The notes below the pieces were generated by a model, which saw only the letters and a program-made list of their open reading frames with translations, had not been told where the DNA came from and did no database searches. Shown here one piece after another: positions 20,830 through 28,448 of a stretch of DNA of 64,000 bases (its first letter is position 1; every line of letters begins with the position of its first letter). The stretch comes from Pseudoxanthomonas sp. PXM02 (GTDB taxonomy: Bacteria > Pseudomonadota > Gammaproteobacteria > Xanthomonadales > Xanthomonadaceae): NCBI RefSeq assembly GCF_014851805.1, contig NZ_JACVAK010000001.1:1054001-1118000 (forward strand), read 5' to 3'. The position numbers and the translations under genes are program-made.

Positions 20830-22103
20830 GCAGGCTCCTGGTTGGATTCGACGAACAGATCGCTGACGCGCTTCTTCAACAGCTCGCGCAAGGGCATGCG
20901 CAGATCGTCCAGCGCGGTGCGCGCGGCACAGCCCAGCGCATCGTCGTGGAACGGAAGATGCGCTTCCGCGACGGGAATGCGCAGCTGGCAGGCTTCGTAG
21001 AGATCGCCGAGGGTCAGGTCGTCCAGGTCGCGCGACAGCAGCCACTCGCCTTCCTCGTCGCGGCGCAGCAGGTTGATGCCGGACAACTGGCCGAGCATCT
21101 GCTGGATCAGCGAATCGGTCAGCATCGGCTCCATCGCCAGGATCTGGTCGCTGTGCAGGCCACGCCCTTTCTCGCGCGCCTGCGCGAAGCGCCCCAGCAT
21201 GCGCAGCAGGCCGTAGAGTTCGTAGCCGAGCGGCAGGCGCAACGCGACCGGCTGGTAGCGGAACGCCGCCATGCCGGAGGCGAGCGATGCGCCCAGCAGC
21301 ACCGCGACCCAGCACAGGAAGATCCACAGCAGCAGGATCGGCGCCGCCGCCACCGCGCCATAGATCTTCTGGTACGCATTGAAGCTGCCGAGGTAGAGGC
21401 CCAGCCCCCACTTCGCCAGTTCCAGCAGCACGGTGGCCAGCAGCGCACCGGCCACGGCGTAGCGCCACTTGATGGTCCGGTGCGGTACCACGCGGTAGAT
21501 CACCACGATGGCCGCCAGTTCGATCAGCACCGGCGCCACGGTCAGCGACAGCGTCTGCAGCCACTTGCCGCCGCTGGTCGCGAACACGGGCAGCGCATAG
21601 AAGCGTGCCGACAGCGCCAACGAGGCCGCGGCCATCAGCGCGCCCAGCGTCAGCACCGTCCAGTAGACGAGGAAGCGCGACAGCTTCGGGCGGGCGCTGT
21701 GCACGCGCCAGATGCGGTTGAAGGTGGTCTCGATGCTGTTGAGCGTGATCAGCAGCGAGGCCACCAGCGCGATCACGCCCACCGCGGTCAGCTTGCCCGT
21801 GTTGGCGAGGAAGCCGTCCAGCTTCTCCTTCAGGCTGACCGCCGCGCCGGGCAGGAAGTTGGCGAAGATGTAGTCGCGCAGCTGCGCGCTCCATTCCTGG
21901 AACACCGGGAACGCGGACAGCACGCCGAACACCACCATCGCCAGCGGCACCAGTGCGAACAGGGTGGTGTAGGCCAGCGAACCGGCGGCCTGGAACAGGC
22001 GGTCGTCGAGGAAGCGCTTGGCCAGGAAGCGGAAGAACGTGCCCATGCGCGCGCGGTCGCGCACGCGTTCGGTCCAGCGGTTCAACGAGTCCAATGGCTC
22101 CAT
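20826..22103 (-). CDS. YihY/BrkB-family inner-membrane protein
   Basis: A 425-residue protein with a cytoplasmic N-terminus and six predicted membrane helices in the first ~270 residues. The family-typical SLAYTTLFALVPLAMVVFGV and SIETTFNRIWRV are present. A soluble C-terminal extension (residues ~290-425) follows. Homologues were once annotated as RNase BN, which is wrong; the true role is unknown. It heads a unit with the TlpA-like and acyP genes and is divergent from wrbA with a 77-bp gap. Confidence 0.92.
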   Translation of the reverse strand: MEPLDSLNRWTERVRDRARMGTFFRFLAKRFLDDRLFQAAGSLAYTTLFALVPLAMVVFGVLSAFPVFQEWSAQLRDYIFANFLPGAAVSLKEKLDGFLANTGKLTAVGVIALVASLLITLNSIETTFNRIWRVHSARPKLSRFLVYWTVLTLGALMAAASLALSARFYALPVFATSGGKWLQTLSLTVAPVLIELAAIVVIYRVVPHRTIKWRYAVAGALLATVLLELAKWGLGLYLGSFNAYQKIYGAVAAAPILLLWIFLCWVAVLLGASLASGMAAFRYQPVALRLPLGYELYGLLRMLGRFAQAREKGRGLHSDQILAMEPMLTDSLIQQMLGQLSGINLLRRDEEGEWLLSRDLDDLTLGDLYEACQLRIPVAEAHLPFHDDALGCAARTALDDLRMPLRELLKKRVSDLFVESNQEPA

Positions 22104-22180
22104 GGGCGGAAGGGTAACCGATGCGTCACGGGACCGACATCGCCGATACTAGGCCCCTTCCACGCAACGAAGATGGCCCG

Positions 22181-22777
22181 ATGCCCGAGATCCTGGTGCT
22201 CTACTACAGCCGCGGCGGGTCCGTGGCGCGGCTGGCGCGGCAGATCGCGCGCGGCGTGGGCGAAGTGGACGGCATGTCCGCGCGCCTGCGCACGGTGCCG
22301 CCGGTGGCCGCGGTGACGCAGCAGGCCGCACCGCCGGTGCCCGAGGACGGCGCGCCCTACGTGGACAAGCAGGACCTGGCCGAATGCAGTGGCCTGATCC
22401 TCGGCAGCCCCACCCGCTTCGGCAACATGGCCGCGCCGGTCAAGCACTTCATCGACGGCCTGGGCGCGGAATGGGCCAGCGGCACGCTGGTCGGCAAGCC
22501 GGCCGCAGTGTTCACCTCCACCGCCACCCAGCACGGCGGGCAGGAATCGACCCTGCTGTCGATGCAGGTACCGCTGCTGCACCACGGCTGCGTGATCGTC
22601 GGCATTCCCTTCACCGAGCCGCAGCTCAGCACCACGCGCACCGGCGGCACGCCGTACGGCGCCAGCCATGTGGCCGGTGGCGAGGACGACCCGCACCCCA
22701 GTGACGAGGAAGCCGCGCTCGCCCGCGCGCTCGGCCGCCGCGTGGCCGACATCGCACGCCGCCTGGAGTCGCGCTGA
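22181..22777 (+). CDS. wrbA: NAD(P)H:quinone oxidoreductase, WrbA type
   Basis: WrbA proteins are flavodoxin-fold enzymes that reduce quinones by two electrons with FMN. The 198-residue protein starts MPEILVLYYSRGGSVARLA, with FMN phosphate loop YYSRGGSVA, SPTRFGNMAAPVKHFID and the long Gln/His-rich loop TATQHGGQESTLLSM. ATG 22181 fits homologues; the upstream frame is probably leader. The stop overlaps the start of the next gene (TGATG). Confidence 0.94.
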   Translation: MPEILVLYYSRGGSVARLARQIARGVGEVDGMSARLRTVPPVAAVTQQAAPPVPEDGAPYVDKQDLAECSGLILGSPTRFGNMAAPVKHFIDGLGAEWASGTLVGKPAAVFTSTATQHGGQESTLLSMQVPLLHHGCVIVGIPFTEPQLSTTRTGGTPYGASHVAGGEDDPHPSDEEAALARALGRRVADIARRLESR

Positions 22778-23109
22778 TGGACCGCTCGCGCCTCGTCCTG
22801 GCCGCGCTGCTGCAACTGCTGGCCATCCTGTATGCCGTGTGGTTCTACGGCGACCGCCAGTACACGCTGGCGCTGCTGGTGTTCGCACTGCCGCCGTTGC
22901 TGCTGATGATCGGCGTGATGGCGCGTCGACGCACCGCCGCGTTCTGGGCCGGCGTCTTCGCGCTGTTCTGGTTCTCGCACGGGGTGATGGTGGCGTGGGC
23001 CGATCCGGTGAAGGCGAAATTCGCCTGGGTGGGCATCGTGCTGTCGATCGGCATCGTGCTGGCGACCAGCTGGCCGGCGTTCGCCAAGCGGTTCGGCCGG
23101 AAGCCGTGA
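22777..23109 (+). CDS. DUF2069-type small membrane protein
   Basis: A 110-residue protein with four predicted membrane segments covering nearly its whole length (from RLVLAALLQLLAILYAVWFY to IVLSIGIVLATSWPAF). The composition and the position directly behind wrbA are typical of the DUF2069 family. Function is unknown. It overlaps wrbA upstream and the next gene downstream, so the three form a translationally coupled set. Confidence 0.8.
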   Translation: MDRSRLVLAALLQLLAILYAVWFYGDRQYTLALLVFALPPLLLMIGVMARRRTAAFWAGVFALFWFSHGVMVAWADPVKAKFAWVGIVLSIGIVLATSWPAFAKRFGRKP

Positions 23110-23813
23110 TGCGCTTCGCCGTCGCGCTGCTGCTGTGCCTGCTGGCGCCCTGCGCGTGGGCGCAGGAAGACGCGGTCTGCGAGCCGGGCGAACCGGCGCG
23201 CGCGGAGAACCGCGACGGCAGCGTGTTGACCGTGCAGACCGAATGCGCCTCGCCCGAGCTGCGCCGCTACGTCGCCACGCTCACCTGCGATGCGGGACGC
23301 GTGTGCGACCGGTTGGAGGTCACGCAGGAGGTGGTCTACAACAGCATGGGCCACGTCGACCTGGTCGACCTGGACCAGGACGGGATGCACGAGGTCGAGG
23401 TGCGCGGCATGTGCGGCGCCGGGCCGAACTGCGAGGGCGACGTCTACCGGATCGACCCCGCCACGCAAACACTGCGCCACTTCTTCAATGGCGGTTACTA
23501 CGAGTTGCAGGTCATGGACGGCTGGCTGGTGGAATCGGGCCGCAGCAGTTGCTGCAGCTGGGAATACCACCTGTGGAAGCTGGATGCGCCGCACGATCTG
23601 CCGCTGAACTACGACAACATGGACCTGATGGTGCAGGTGGGCGCCAGTGGCGACGCGGACACCGTCGACGGCGTGGTCTGCACGTTCCTCCGCCAAAGCG
23701 GCGATAATTCCCGTGTCGTCGCCCCGCCCTCGCCCGCGCTGGAAAAGATCTGCGAGCACTACGGCGAGCCGTACGACCTGACTTCCCCGGATACAACGCC
23801 AGGCGCGCCGTGA
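23109..23813 (+). CDS. Secreted protein with XAC2610/VCBS-like Asp-rich loop
   Basis: A 234-residue exported protein (signal MRFAVALLLCLLAPCAWA) rich in cysteine. Residues ~82-112 contain HVDLVDLDQDGMHEVEVRGM followed by GAGPNCEGDVYRIDP. This DxDxDG-containing strand-loop pattern resembles the calcium-binding-like block of the immunity lipoprotein at 36736-37593. A link to lysozyme/effector inhibition is only a hypothesis. It overlaps DUF2069 by 1-3 bp and ends 20 bp before the asparaginase start. Confidence 0.7.
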   Translation: MRFAVALLLCLLAPCAWAQEDAVCEPGEPARAENRDGSVLTVQTECASPELRRYVATLTCDAGRVCDRLEVTQEVVYNSMGHVDLVDLDQDGMHEVEVRGMCGAGPNCEGDVYRIDPATQTLRHFFNGGYYELQVMDGWLVESGRSSCCSWEYHLWKLDAPHDLPLNYDNMDLMVQVGASGDADTVDGVVCTFLRQSGDNSRVVAPPSPALEKICEHYGEPYDLTSPDTTPGAP

Positions 23814-23833
23814 GCGCCGGCAGGAGCATTGAG

Positions 23834-24319
23834 ATGGACGAGCTGCTGATCGTCACCACCGGTGGCACGATCGACAAGATCTACTTCGACGACAAGTCCG
23901 ATTACCAGATCGGCGATCCGCAGATCGGCATGATCCTGCGCGAGTTGGGGGTGACGTTCCGTTTCACGGTCATCCCGATCCTGCGCAAGGATTCGCTGCA
24001 TATCACCGACGAGGACCGCGAGCTGGTCCGCGCGACCATCGCGGCGCAGTCCACGAAGCACGTGCTGGTCACGCACGGCACCGACAGCATGGTGCAGACG
24101 GGCCACGTGTTGGCCTCCATCCCGGACAAGACCATCGTGATGACCGGCGCCCTCAGCCCGGCCCGCTTCCGCGGCTCGGACGCGGAGTTCAACATCGGCT
24201 GCGCCATCGGCGCAGTGCAGTCGCTGCCGTCGGGCGTCTACATCGCCATGAACGGCCGGATCTGGGATCCGGCGAAGGTGCGGAAGAACGTGGCGGCGAA
24301 TCGGTTCGAGGCGGTCTGA
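23834..24319 (+). CDS. Single-domain asparaginase-like protein
   Basis: A 161-residue protein with the N-terminal asparaginase fold only. It contains both threonine motifs: TTGGTIDKIYFDDKSDYQIG near the start and LVTHGTDSMVQTGHVL. The C-terminal domain of type I/II L-asparaginases is absent, as in a known group of short asparaginase-domain proteins, so catalytic activity is uncertain. ATG 23834 has AGGAG 9 bp upstream and was preferred to GTG 23810. The 3' end of this gene is repeated twice downstream. Confidence 0.88.
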   Translation: MDELLIVTTGGTIDKIYFDDKSDYQIGDPQIGMILRELGVTFRFTVIPILRKDSLHITDEDRELVRATIAAQSTKHVLVTHGTDSMVQTGHVLASIPDKTIVMTGALSPARFRGSDAEFNIGCAIGAVQSLPSGVYIAMNGRIWDPAKVRKNVAANRFEAV

Positions 24320-24376
24320 CACCGAACGATCCTGACGCACCAACGACAGGGCCCGCTGACGCGGGCCTTTCGCTTT
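24207..24376 (+). repeat. Copy 1 of the asparaginase 3'-end repeat
   Basis: The last ~113 coding bases of the asparaginase gene and the following ~57 bp, including the terminator, are repeated with over 90% identity at 26243-26408. A short third piece is found at 27037-27079. This copy belongs to the intact gene. Confidence 0.93.
24350..24370 (+). terminator. Terminator after the asparaginase gene
   Basis: GGCCCGC and GCGGGCC form a 7-bp stem with a TGAC loop followed by TTT, 31 bp after the stop. The same hairpin with a TAAC loop is found in repeat copy 2 at 26385-26402. Confidence 0.8.
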
Positions 24377-24546
24377 ACGGGCCAGGAAGCTGCTTTCTGG
24401 CCCCTTCCCGCGACGCTATGCTCGGCGAGGCCTCCGGCCACTCCCATTTGGGAGTGGCGCGGAGCGCGGATGATCGGGGACATTCGCGAAGGATCGAGAG
24501 CGCACACGGGCGCGGATCAGCGCAGGGCGTCAACAGGGGATCGTGC

Positions 24547-25500
24547 ATGACTTGTCGTGGTGTTCTATGGCGCGCAGCGCTCGTAGTCGGATTCCTGTGG
24601 CCGTTCATGGCTGCAGCGCAGGGCTATGATCCCAACCGGCATGGCCAGTATGGGTACATCTTCATTCCCGGAGCGTCTGCTTCCGACAGCAAGGTGGCAG
24701 GCTTCTTCTCCGGCATTCTGGAATACGACCCACGCGAGTGCCCGGGGGTAACGTCAGCTGCCTTCTTCTCCACCGCCGTTGACGCGTTCGCGGAGCGCCT
24801 CAAGGGCCAGAAGGCCACCTTCACTTTGGACAACAACCGCCTTCGCCACGTCCACTTCAATTCCGGCAGCTCAGCGCTCAGTGATGAATTCCAAGCGCAC
24901 AACAAAGAGATTGGTCCGGGCAGAACGAGCAATCAGATGTGGGGAATGGATTGCAGCCATCGGGCCATCGTTGATCTCGTCCGGTCAGGAGGAGGTGGCG
25001 ATCCTCGAAGCACGCTGCAGGTCAACTCGCTCAGGAGCGGCGGCGCGCCCGGTGCGGCCTCCAGGCAGCCACCATCGCGCTCGGCTGGAGCAGATACGCA
25101 GCAGCAGGCGGACTTCCAGAACGCCCTGAGCGCGGCCGAACGGAAGGATGCGGCGGTGGCGGCAGAGCGCAAGCGCTTCGGATCGGGCCGGGACAAGGAG
25201 ATCAGGCAGCTGGTGGACCTGCGGGAGCGGATCGCGACCAGGCGCCCCAGGATGTGCAGATCGAATGCGACGAAGAATGTCATCAATTTCAACTACCTGC
25301 CCGGCGTGATGCTCATGACACGGGAGCGTGCCGAGACCATCTACGCCGACATGAAGAGGAAGAGCGCCACAAGCTGCCAGCAGTCCTCGCCTGCCAAGCT
25401 CGGGCCCTTGAACTGCGATGCAGTCAAAGGATTTTCTTCTTGCACCGTGACCATGGAATGCGCACCTGTGCAGTATCCATGTCCCGCTGGCGCGCAATGA
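24547..25500 (+). CDS. Exported protein of unknown function in the asparaginase-repeat island
   Basis: A 317-residue protein with signal peptide MTCRGVLWRAALVVGFLWP and cleavage near AAAQG. The mature part has a first domain (residues ~28-150), a Ser/Gly/Gln-rich linker (about 155-200), a charged helical stretch (AAERKDAAVAAERKRFGSGR) and a cysteine-containing C-terminus. No known domain was recognised. AGGGGATCG precedes ATG 24547. It lies between asparaginase 3'-end copies 1 and 2 and is followed 10 bp later by another exported protein, suggesting a two-gene unit. Confidence 0.75.
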   Translation: MTCRGVLWRAALVVGFLWPFMAAAQGYDPNRHGQYGYIFIPGASASDSKVAGFFSGILEYDPRECPGVTSAAFFSTAVDAFAERLKGQKATFTLDNNRLRHVHFNSGSSALSDEFQAHNKEIGPGRTSNQMWGMDCSHRAIVDLVRSGGGGDPRSTLQVNSLRSGGAPGAASRQPPSRSAGADTQQQADFQNALSAAERKDAAVAAERKRFGSGRDKEIRQLVDLRERIATRRPRMCRSNATKNVINFNYLPGVMLMTRERAETIYADMKRKSATSCQQSSPAKLGPLNCDAVKGFSSCTVTMECAPVQYPCPAGAQ

Positions 25501-25510
25501 GGGCGATGGG

Positions 25511-26182
25511 ATGGACATGAGATTGTTGACACTGGCAGCCTGCGGTCTTCTTGGCCTGATGCCCTACCAGGCCAACGCGCAACTGGCCATGAGTTCGGAA
25601 GACGCACAGCGCTTCCTGAGCCAGATGCTCCAAAGCCGCACCATTGCGTTCACCATCGGCAATGATCTCAACGACCGTGAAACTTTCGGCCTGGTCGCCT
25701 CGACCACGGCAGTAGCCACCAGCTACAACAAGAAGTTCCTGCGGGGCTGGAGCGAGCACAGCTCGTTCCGCAAGCCGGTCCATGCGCAGTTCGATTTCAC
25801 CGACTTCGGGCACGTGGGAAAGGAAGAGAAGTACGACGACTGCTCGACATCCGTAACCGTCAACGTTACGGGTGCGAAGAACACCGACTACAGCTTCACG
25901 TTCCCGGCAGACGGCCTGACCAAGGAACGCGTCTACAGTGAAGACTCGAAGTGGGTGTACAACTTGGAGGGAGATCCCCGCATCCGGTTCGGCGGCCCCT
26001 ATCGCATCGATTGGCGCATCGCCACTTTCCAGCGATCGAAGAGGCAATGGATCGGCCTGACTGATTTCCTCATCAAGACCGACCAACGCGCGCCCTACGC
26101 ACTTATCTCCGTCAACAACGAGGACCTCGCCGACTACGTGGAGAACGCCCTTCGCGTGTTGCAGCTGTCGTGCCAGCCCTGA
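25511..26182 (+). CDS. Exported protein of unknown function, partner of the preceding gene
   Basis: A 223-residue protein with signal peptide (MDMRLLTLAACGLLGLMPYQ, cleavage near ANAQL). The mature protein is rich in beta-forming and charged residues with two cysteines (DDCST and the C-terminal QLSCQP), possibly disulphide-linked. No family was recognised. It starts 10 bp after the preceding gene. The two together fill the space between asparaginase-end copies 1 and 2, so they were probably inserted as a unit. Confidence 0.75.
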   Translation: MDMRLLTLAACGLLGLMPYQANAQLAMSSEDAQRFLSQMLQSRTIAFTIGNDLNDRETFGLVASTTAVATSYNKKFLRGWSEHSSFRKPVHAQFDFTDFGHVGKEEKYDDCSTSVTVNVTGAKNTDYSFTFPADGLTKERVYSEDSKWVYNLEGDPRIRFGGPYRIDWRIATFQRSKRQWIGLTDFLIKTDQRAPYALISVNNEDLADYVENALRVLQLSCQP

Positions 26183-26242
26183 CAGGACGGGCAGGCAGCT
26201 CCGTGTGCGAAGGAGCCGTGAGGTAAGCGGACTCCCCGAGCT

Positions 26243-26408
26243 CGGCGCGGTGCAGTCGCTGCCGCCGGGCGTGTACATCGCGATGAACGGACGGATCTGG
26301 GATCCGGCGAAGGTGCGGAAGAACGTGGCGGCGAACCGGTTTGAGGCGGTTTGACGCCGAACGATCCTGAGGCACCAACGACAAGGCCCGCTAACGCGGG
26401 CCTTGATC
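26243..26408 (+). repeat. Copy 2 of the asparaginase 3'-end repeat (gene remnant plus terminator)
   Basis: This copy encodes the last ~37 codons of the asparaginase-like protein (MNGRIWDPAKVRKNVAANRF still intact) with no start and no upstream part, then the same terminator hairpin. Most differences from copy 1 are at third codon positions, so this end came from a diverged but functional allele rather than from recent local duplication. Confidence 0.9.
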
Positions 26409-26444
26409 GTTATGGGCTCTCGGAAGGAAGGAGATCCGTCGCCT

Positions 26445-26873
26445 TCAGTTGATGGTGATGTGCACGTCTTCGCGGAACCGGCGCTTGATCATCAGTTCGA
26501 GGCGGTCTTCGCTGTCCTGGGTGGCGCCGTTCCACTGGTACTGGAAACGCGTATCGGGGATGTTGCGCTGGCTGGCGGCGCGGCACTTGGCCAGGAAGTC
26601 CGCTCGCAGGCTTTCGACGATGCGGAGCGCCTCATTGCCGGATCCCGGCGGCAGGAAGCCGGGGCCGCCCCACCCCGCCGGACCTGGCCGACTGATGATG
26701 TTCGAGTAGCAGGTGGGATTGACGGTGTCGCTGCCCGCCGGGTCCATGCCGGCATACAGGACGAACCGCAGCGGCTTGGTGGCGGGCGTCGTGGCCTGCA
26801 CCGGCGCACCGGTCATGGAAAGGCACAGGGCCATGAGGGCCGGTACGCACATCATGCGGGCTTTGAACGCCAT
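26445..26873 (-). CDS. Exported protein of unknown function between repeat copies 2 and 3
   Basis: A 142-residue protein with signal peptide MAFKARMMCVPALMALCLSM and cleavage near VQATT. The mature part contains LRFVLYAGMDPAGSDTVNP, a Gly/Pro-rich stretch and a C-terminal KRRFREDVHITIN. No family was recognised. It is on the opposite strand to the asparaginase gene and convergent with copy 2, whose hairpin could terminate it too. ATG 26873 was chosen to give a proper signal peptide; the frame is open upstream. Confidence 0.7.
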   Translation of the reverse strand: MAFKARMMCVPALMALCLSMTGAPVQATTPATKPLRFVLYAGMDPAGSDTVNPTCYSNIISRPGPAGWGGPGFLPPGSGNEALRIVESLRADFLAKCRAASQRNIPDTRFQYQWNGATQDSEDRLELMIKRRFREDVHITIN

Positions 26874-27036
26874 CTCTGTCTCCAGTGGTCGAGTTCGGGA
26901 ATGCGATGCAGGACCGGCGATCCACCTCCCTGATACGCCAGCGGCGCCAGTTGAACGCACTGGCAGGCAACGGAACACTCCCGGCCGGGTCTTGACAGTG
27001 AGGGTCGACGTTGTGCGGAGGTCAGGCTGCAATCTG

Positions 27037-27079
27037 GGCGATGCAGTCGTTGCCGTCGGATATGTACATCGCCGTTAAC
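27037..27079 (+). repeat. Copy 3: short asparaginase-gene fragment fused to a cut attC site
   Basis: About 40 bp (GGCGATGCAGTCGTTGCCGT and onward) match the interior of the asparaginase 3'-end repeat. The match breaks off at AACGGC, exactly where the right half of a cassette attC site (GGCTTGAATGAAC) begins. Four to six bases of shared sequence are at the junction. Confidence 0.75.
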
Positions 27080-27100
27080 GGCTTGAATGAACTGTCAGGT
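27076..27100 (-). repeat. Truncated attC of cassette 11
   Basis: Only the R''/L'' half (CCTGACAGTTCATTCAAGCC on the minus strand) is left, with one change in the R'' core (CTGAC for CTAAC). The other half is replaced by asparaginase repeat copy 3. Confidence 0.8.
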
Positions 27101-27400
27101 GCCGGACGACAGCACCCGAAATACAACGACTGCCGTGAACAATATTGGCGGAAGCATGAGTACACCAAGCTCAATCTTGCGATGCAGTGGACGTGGCGCC
27201 GGTAACGCCCGAAACCTGGCCTGGCCATAGTAAATAGCGAAACCCGACAGCAGGCTGGAGACAACCAAACTCGTGGCGGTCAGGAGCAGCCACATCATCG
27301 CGTGGTTGTTCTGTTCTGGAGTGGGACGAAGCGCATACGCGACGCCCAAAGGGAGGGCGATGGCGATGATGCTCGCAATGACGGAAAGAGCTCTTCCCAT
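27095..27400 (-). CDS. Cassette 11: small three-helix membrane protein
   Basis: A 101-residue protein with three predicted membrane segments (residues ~5-24, 36-58 and 78-97), starting MGRALSVIASIIAIALPLGV. No family recognised. It is the leftmost gene of the cassette array; its stop codon lies in the remaining half of a truncated attC site, so this cassette can probably no longer be excised. Transcription would have to come from the right through ten cassettes or from its own promoter. Confidence 0.65.
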   Translation of the reverse strand: MGRALSVIASIIAIALPLGVAYALRPTPEQNNHAMMWLLLTATSLVVSSLLSGFAIYYGQARFRALPAPRPLHRKIELGVLMLPPILFTAVVVFRVLSSGT

Positions 27401-27405
27401 GGTAC

Positions 27406-27466
27406 CTAGCGCCTGAACTGAGCCGACCCGCGAAGCGGGATCGGCTTGAATGAACTATTGGCTAAC
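27406..27466 (-). repeat. attC site of cassette 10
   Basis: 61-bp attC with hairpin ACCCGC/GCGGGA and an R'' core GTTAGCC; complete cores at both ends. Confidence 0.88.
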
Positions 27467-27474
27467 ACTTAAAG

Positions 27475-27708
27475 CTAGTCCGACGGGTGGCTCGGACGGG
27501 TAGATATGTGCACCCTTTGCACGTCGCTCGCAATGTTCCCAAGGGCCACCTCAATCTCACTAAGTCTATGGTTGATGACACTCAAGTGATCGCGAGTTGA
27601 TGAAAGCTCCGCAAGTGCAGTGCCGCGAATCTCCACGCTTGCTCGGCTGCCGCAGCGAAGAAAGATCAGAAACAAAAGAATTAGGGCGATCCACTCGAAG
27701 GTTGTCAT
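27475..27708 (-). CDS. Cassette 10: membrane-anchored coiled-coil micro-protein
   Basis: A 77-residue protein with one N-terminal membrane segment (WIALILLFLIFLRC, residues 6-19) followed by a helical, heptad-like region (AELSSTRDHLSVINHRLSEI and beyond) and a hydrophilic tail. No family recognised. The layout resembles small phage-type or stress membrane proteins but nothing more can be said. The stop lies 8 bp before its attC. Confidence 0.6.
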   Translation of the reverse strand: MTTFEWIALILLFLIFLRCGSRASVEIRGTALAELSSTRDHLSVINHRLSEIEVALGNIASDVQRVHISTRPSHPSD

Positions 27709-27746
27709 CTCGTATCTCTGCCTTGGGCTCGAATTTACTAGTGTCA

Positions 27747-27804
27747 GCTAACGCCTGAACTAAGCCGACACGCAAAGCGGCGTCGGCTTGAATGGCCTTT
27801 TAGA
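27747..27804 (-). repeat. attC site of cassette 9
   Basis: 58-bp attC with ACACGC/GCGGCGT arms. The R'' core is degenerate (CTAAAAG rather than CTAACAA), so recombination at this end may be weaker. The stop codon of cassette 9 lies inside it. Confidence 0.8.
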
Positions 27805-28384
27805 TCTCCATGCTTGGAACTGAGGCAAGAAGCTTTTGTTGTTGCTGACCAGCTTTGTGATGCCTAGCAAGGTCATGAAGCAGTTGAGGATGTGTCGAGC
27901 GGACTAGCTCAAAGGTATCCCGGATGACCCTGTCAATGCGCGGGCCGCGACCCCCGAGCAAGGTCTTTGCTAGCGCGGGGATAACAGTTCCTAGAACTCC
28001 AGAATAGGGCGAAGTCGTGAAAGCCAGGGCCTGGAGGGCGTGTGCCCGCCTTAGGTTGTGGGGCTCAGTGCCAGCGATGGCCAGAAGCTCTGAAACCCAC
28101 TCCGCGGCCAATTGCGGGTCGATCCTGGCCAGAGCTCCAACAGGCCGAGACGCGACTGTAACAACGCGATTTGGCTCATCCTGTTCTTTTGCCGCAGCAA
28201 AGGCTTTAGAAAGCGCGGCCAACTGCTCTTTGCCAGACAGTTGTTCCGCAGCGGCCGTAAGAGACTGGCACCGATACCACGCATGAGTGATCGTGCCGGC
28301 TAGCTCAAGCGCAGCCTTGGGATCAGTGGCTGCAAGGCGAGAGACCTTCGCTCGGCCTTGAACATCGCTTGCAGAAACTTCCAT
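27800..28384 (-). CDS. Cassette 9: 194-residue alpha-helical protein, possible HEAT-like repeats
   Basis: The longest cassette gene. The protein is soluble, alanine/leucine-rich and consists of helix pairs of about 35 residues (DPKAALELAGTITHAWYRCQ, DPQLAAEWVSELLAIAGTEP, VIRDTFELVRSTHPQLLHDL), suggesting a HEAT- or TPR-like solenoid. The C-terminus is Gln-rich (GQQQQKLLASVPSMEI). No family recognised; possibly a scaffold or binding protein. The TAA stop is provided by the attC site. Confidence 0.65.
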   Translation of the reverse strand: MEVSASDVQGRAKVSRLAATDPKAALELAGTITHAWYRCQSLTAAAEQLSGKEQLAALSKAFAAAKEQDEPNRVVTVASRPVGALARIDPQLAAEWVSELLAIAGTEPHNLRRAHALQALAFTTSPYSGVLGTVIPALAKTLLGGRGPRIDRVIRDTFELVRSTHPQLLHDLARHHKAGQQQQKLLASVPSMEI

Positions 28385-28390
28385 GAATAT

Positions 28391-28448
28391 CTAACGCCTG
28401 AGTTAAGCCGACCCGCGAAGCGGGCTTCGCTTGAATGAGTTGTTAGGC
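28391..28448 (-). repeat. attC site of cassette 8
   Basis: 58-bp attC with arms ACCCGCGAAGCGGGCT and full R' and R'' cores (GTTAG / CTAAC). Confidence 0.9.

Noticed and set aside
23810..23833. GTG start giving an eight-residue longer asparaginase-like protein
   Set aside because: The ATG at 23834 has AGGAG at the right distance and the extension does not resemble the family.
24207..27079. Insertion sequence or phage as cause of the asparaginase-end repeats
   Set aside because: No transposase, integrase, terminal inverted repeats or phage genes were found in the repeated segments.
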